This document shows positions 11,601 through 15,343 of a DNA stretch of 15,343 nt, one piece after another. Below the pieces are notes generated by a model. That model was not told the DNA's origin and did no database searches. It saw only the letters and a program-made list of their open reading frames with translations. The translations under genes and the position numbers were made by a program. The DNA is from Oscillospiraceae bacterium (lineage in GTDB: Bacteria; Bacillota_A; Clostridia; Oscillospirales; Oscillospiraceae), in NCBI GenBank assembly GCA_017398105.1, contig JAFQHF010000115.1:1-15343 (forward strand), read 5' to 3'. Each line of letters opens with the position of its first letter. The stretch's first letter is position 1.

Positions 11601-14600
11601 GTTCCTCGGTACTCTCTGCTGCATTGACAAGTGCATCGACTTTATCAACAAATTCTGCAACTGCCTCGATTCCCTCTGCTGTGTCAAGGGTGTTCAGGAT
11701 TTCCTCACACCCAGCAACAGTAGAACAGGTTTTGACCATATTATACAATTCGCTGGACTGAACATTATTAGCGATTGCAACTGCCTTGGAATCACCACTC
11801 TCAAACAACCCTATAAGTCCATTAAATGCATTAACCAGCCCCTTAGTAGCATTCAGCTTATCCATGTCTGTTATAGAGCCAGCATTGATAATACCATCCA
11901 ATGTACTACTTGCGCTGCTACAGAAGCCATTCAAGCCGTTCAACAAATCAATAGCTGTTTGTACTGCCTGATAGGATTCGTATAGCTGTTCAACTTGGTC
12001 AGCCGTTTCCATCAGGCTCTTTCTGATCGACGATTCAAGCAGGATATCAAAGCCTACCTCAAGTACAATCTTATCACCAGGGTAGAGTGCGTCAACACCC
12101 TTAGAACCAACTGTGCCGCCAGATCCATATTCCTCAATAACCGTTTCTCTGCCATCGCTATAATATGTAATCTTGCCTTGTTCCCATCCTGTGATCGTGT
12201 GAGTTACACCGTAAAGGACCTTGTCAGATACATTTTCAAGTTCGAACTTGACAACATACTTAGCCTCGTTGTACGCAGTATCTGGAATGTGAATCGTCAT
12301 CTTCATGGCACTGCCCGCGTATACCTTGATGGGAGAATCTGCTTCGTATTCGTAGTAGAAATCCTCATTAAAAGGCATCATTGTACCCGACAGGGTTGCA
12401 GTGATGTCATAACTACCTTCCGCATCGCCACGTACATACCAGTGCAGAGAATGGCTGCCGCCTTCTTCAATGTAATCAACTGTCTGAACAGTACTTTGCT
12501 CTCCTTCAACCATTGTTGCGAGAGAAAGGCCTTCCGGCAGGATCAATTCTGCTACACAGTTTTCAATTGTATCTGTAGAGGAATTGTTCAGGATCAGCAT
12601 TTCTACATCGAACATTTCCTTGAGCCAACATACTTCGCCGTAAATAATCAGATAAAACTGTTCGGAAACAGGATATATTGTGACCGGTGTGCCATCGACA
12701 AGTGTTCCGGAGAATCCTCCTCCGCCCCCACCACTGTAGCCACCGTTAGCTCCGCCGCCCCCGCTGCCACTCGGGTTTTTGGCAGAACCAACAATAATAT
12801 ATTCCTTCCCTTCTCCAAAGGTGTACACACGACGATAAATTGTCTTTGTGTCTGTTTGCTCAGAACCGGAAATAACATCTGTCGCTGTAGTTTTTTCAAA
12901 TATCATGACTTTACCAGCGTATGCTTCGTTGTTAGTTACATGGTATTCTCCATTACCGTAGCGCAAGTAGTAGGTCTCTTCGCCTATTGTGGTTGTTAAA
13001 TACTCTCCATCCAGTACCCATCCATATTCATTTGCAAGGGGGATATACTGTAGGATCGTATCTTCAACCTGAGCAAAATAGTGATTGTTTCCGATTTTTA
13101 ATCCTTCAGACTTTGCAGTAGAAGAAAGCCATACAGTGTTTTCAAACAATTCGCTATCCACAATGTACTGACCGTATACATCATCCCCGTGAATCGTAAC
13201 AGTCTCGTGATCCGGCTGATTTGCATCATGGGACAATGCTTCGCGACTATTACTACTAATACTCTTGAACTGAACCAGCAGATATTGCTTACCGGTTTCA
13301 AATGTTTCAGCAGGAATATAGACATACTCCGCTTCCGTGGGATAGCCTTCAGAAGAAATCCTTTCAAACAAACCGATGGCAATAGAGTCGTCATTATTGG
13401 AAACCGTACAGAATTCACCATCACAGAACGTCAAATAGTGTGTTCTTTCACCCACAGACATACTTAATCTGCCAGAACTCGAATTGAAGGTCCAACCATC
13501 ATTAGGAAATGCTCTGCTGTTTGTCATGGTCAGTGTTGAAGGAATTCCATAGCCTTCAAAAGAGTAACCATTATTTGTGAAAGAGAGCGTATCTCCAATA
13601 GTGGGTGTCCACACCGCATTGGTATAAGACGAGCGATCCGAAATGTATGTGCCGTAAACACCAGAATAAATGATTGTGACAGCCTCAGCTTCCACTTCAT
13701 CTCTGTTATGGGACAACGCATATACTGTCCGTGTTGTACCACTGGAAGAAGACGTGGCAACAATGTTGCCCTCACCATCACCATAAGAAACAAAGGTTAG
13801 TTCCAATTCCTCATGGAAAAGTATCGTTACCTCGTATTTATAGTAATGCTTGTTTTCGGAACTATTGACATCAATACCCGCTTCCACCATTTCCTCATAG
13901 GTCATCTCCGTTGTGGTAATGGTTGCATCAACAAGGGGCTTATCACTGATACCAATAGTCGGAATGTCTTGCTCTCCAGCCTTAACGGTGATAGTGATAT
14001 TGCGAACCAAGTATCCATCCGCATATACAGCGATAGGCCACTGACCAACAGGAAGAATCTGGCTCGCTTTACCATTCCCATCAGTAGTAATAGTAGCCTC
14101 ACCGTCATTTTCGGTTTTAATGAAGATGCTAGCTCCAGAAACAGGTGTCAGAGAAAGCGCATCAAGAACTGTAAAGTTTGCAACGCCATACTGGGTATTG
14201 TTTTCCACATCAATAGTAATCTTCTCGATTTGCTCTGTTTCTGTTTTAGAACAAACGGAGCATGTACGCGTGCGCGTTCCGCATTCCAGAATAGTTGCTT
14301 CCTTCGTTACTGCCCAATCACTAAATCTGTGTTCCAGTGCATCCACATAATTGTCGCCATAGGAATCATTACACACGGTACAAGTATGTACCGTACAGCC
14401 GTCAGCGGTACAATTAGGCGGAATCACAACTTCCTCGTAGACATGGCCAGGTGCGGTAATTGCCTGGATTTCAGCTTCCTCGCAAGTTGCACATACTCGT
14501 TTCAAAACGCCGTCTACAACGCAGGTCGCTTCGGATTCTGTTTCCCACTCGCCCCAATCATGCCCCAAAGCCTCAAGAATTTCAACATAATAGTATCCGC

Positions 14601-15343
14601 AGATGGCACAAGTTAAAATCTGAGAGCCGCCGCGAGTGCAGGTTGGTGCGGTTTCGATGGTGGTAGTATACTCATGGTTATGTTCATCCAAAAGATAAAT
14701 AGTATATCCCTCGGATTCGCTGACCATATGAGCCTGTGTACCGGAATAGCAATAAATCGTAAGTTTAGAACAGCCATCAAATGTGTTCTTACCAATTGTT
14801 ACTACAGTGGACGGCAACTCAACTGCTTTTAGATTATCGCAGTTGGAGAATGCGTTGTCATAGATGGTCTCCAGTCCTTCATTTAGAACAAGGCTTAATA
14901 CACCATCGCATCCACAGAATGCATAGCTACCAATAGTCTTAAGATTTTCATTCATTGTAATTGTCCGCAGACCGGTACAATTGTAGAATGCATAGTTGCC
15001 CACAGAAGATACTGTAGAAGGAAGTACCAGTTCACTCAGGCTCGTACAATTGTAGAAGCAATATGCGGGAATTGCTGTCAATCCTTCGATCAAGTTGATA
15101 GTTTTCAGTCCGGTTCCATCAAAGGCATACGCCTTGATCTCTGTCAGTGTTTCGGGAAGAACCACTTCTTCCACACTGCTTAGATTCCGGAACGCATAGG
15201 CTGGAATCTGGGTTACTCCCTCCGGTACCTCTATCCACTTCAACGCACTGCATCCCTGGAACGGGCTCTGATACCGGCTGTCTCCTCCTCCGTAAGTATC
15301 TGTACGGTTATAATTATAATCCAGTACCGTTGTCCATCCGGCT

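Overview
The window looks like chromosome from a Gram-positive gut-type Clostridia (Bacillota), perhaps Oscillospiraceae-like. This rests on clean AGGAGG-type ribosome sites with some GTG/TTG starts, an OmpR/histidine-kinase pair, a MobV-type mobilisation gene and a giant BspA-like leucine-rich-repeat surface protein. No marker here fixes the genus.

Left part (1-5465): eight genes run leftwards on the minus strand. In transcription order they are a 107-residue protein built on 11-residue amphipathic repeats, a 121-residue four-helix membrane protein, a 125-residue small membrane protein, a six-helix membrane protein, a 406-base non-coding stretch full of hairpins, an OmpR-type response regulator, a short-loop histidine kinase, a 322-residue polytopic membrane protein, and a second small membrane protein paralogous to the 125-residue one. 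Start/stop overlaps, 4-32-base gaps and a repeated membrane motif (G-x-G-M-x-x-C) in three of the proteins suggest one functional module. My inference is a membrane-sensing or envelope-stress circuit. The substrate is unknown, and I do not recognise the four membrane proteins as named families.

Middle (5466-6176): a junction. Two tandem 154-base units, each a chain of perfect hairpins, lead into a 20-bp-arm palindromic terminator and then the 3' half of a tRNA-Leu (anticodon CAA) on the minus strand. The tRNA homology stops in the anticodon stem, as at a tyrosine-integrase attachment site. I read this as the edge of an integrated element that extends right, past the window end.

Right part (6177-15343): a divergent MobV/Pre relaxase on the plus strand, with a membrane-segment insertion, one altered metal-ligand histidine and a frameshifted C-terminus. 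Convergent with it is the 3' 7.4 kb of a giant multidomain surface protein gene (at least 2,459 residues visible; N-terminus outside the window). Its visible order is BspA-type leucine-rich repeats, four CxxC repeats, a carboxypeptidase-regulatory-like domain, duplicated beta domains, a Gly-rich linker, a helical segment, a second CxxC block, a Big2-like domain, and a long C-terminal array of alternating repeats. Base composition shifts inside the gene near 10.75 kb, hinting at a mosaic origin.
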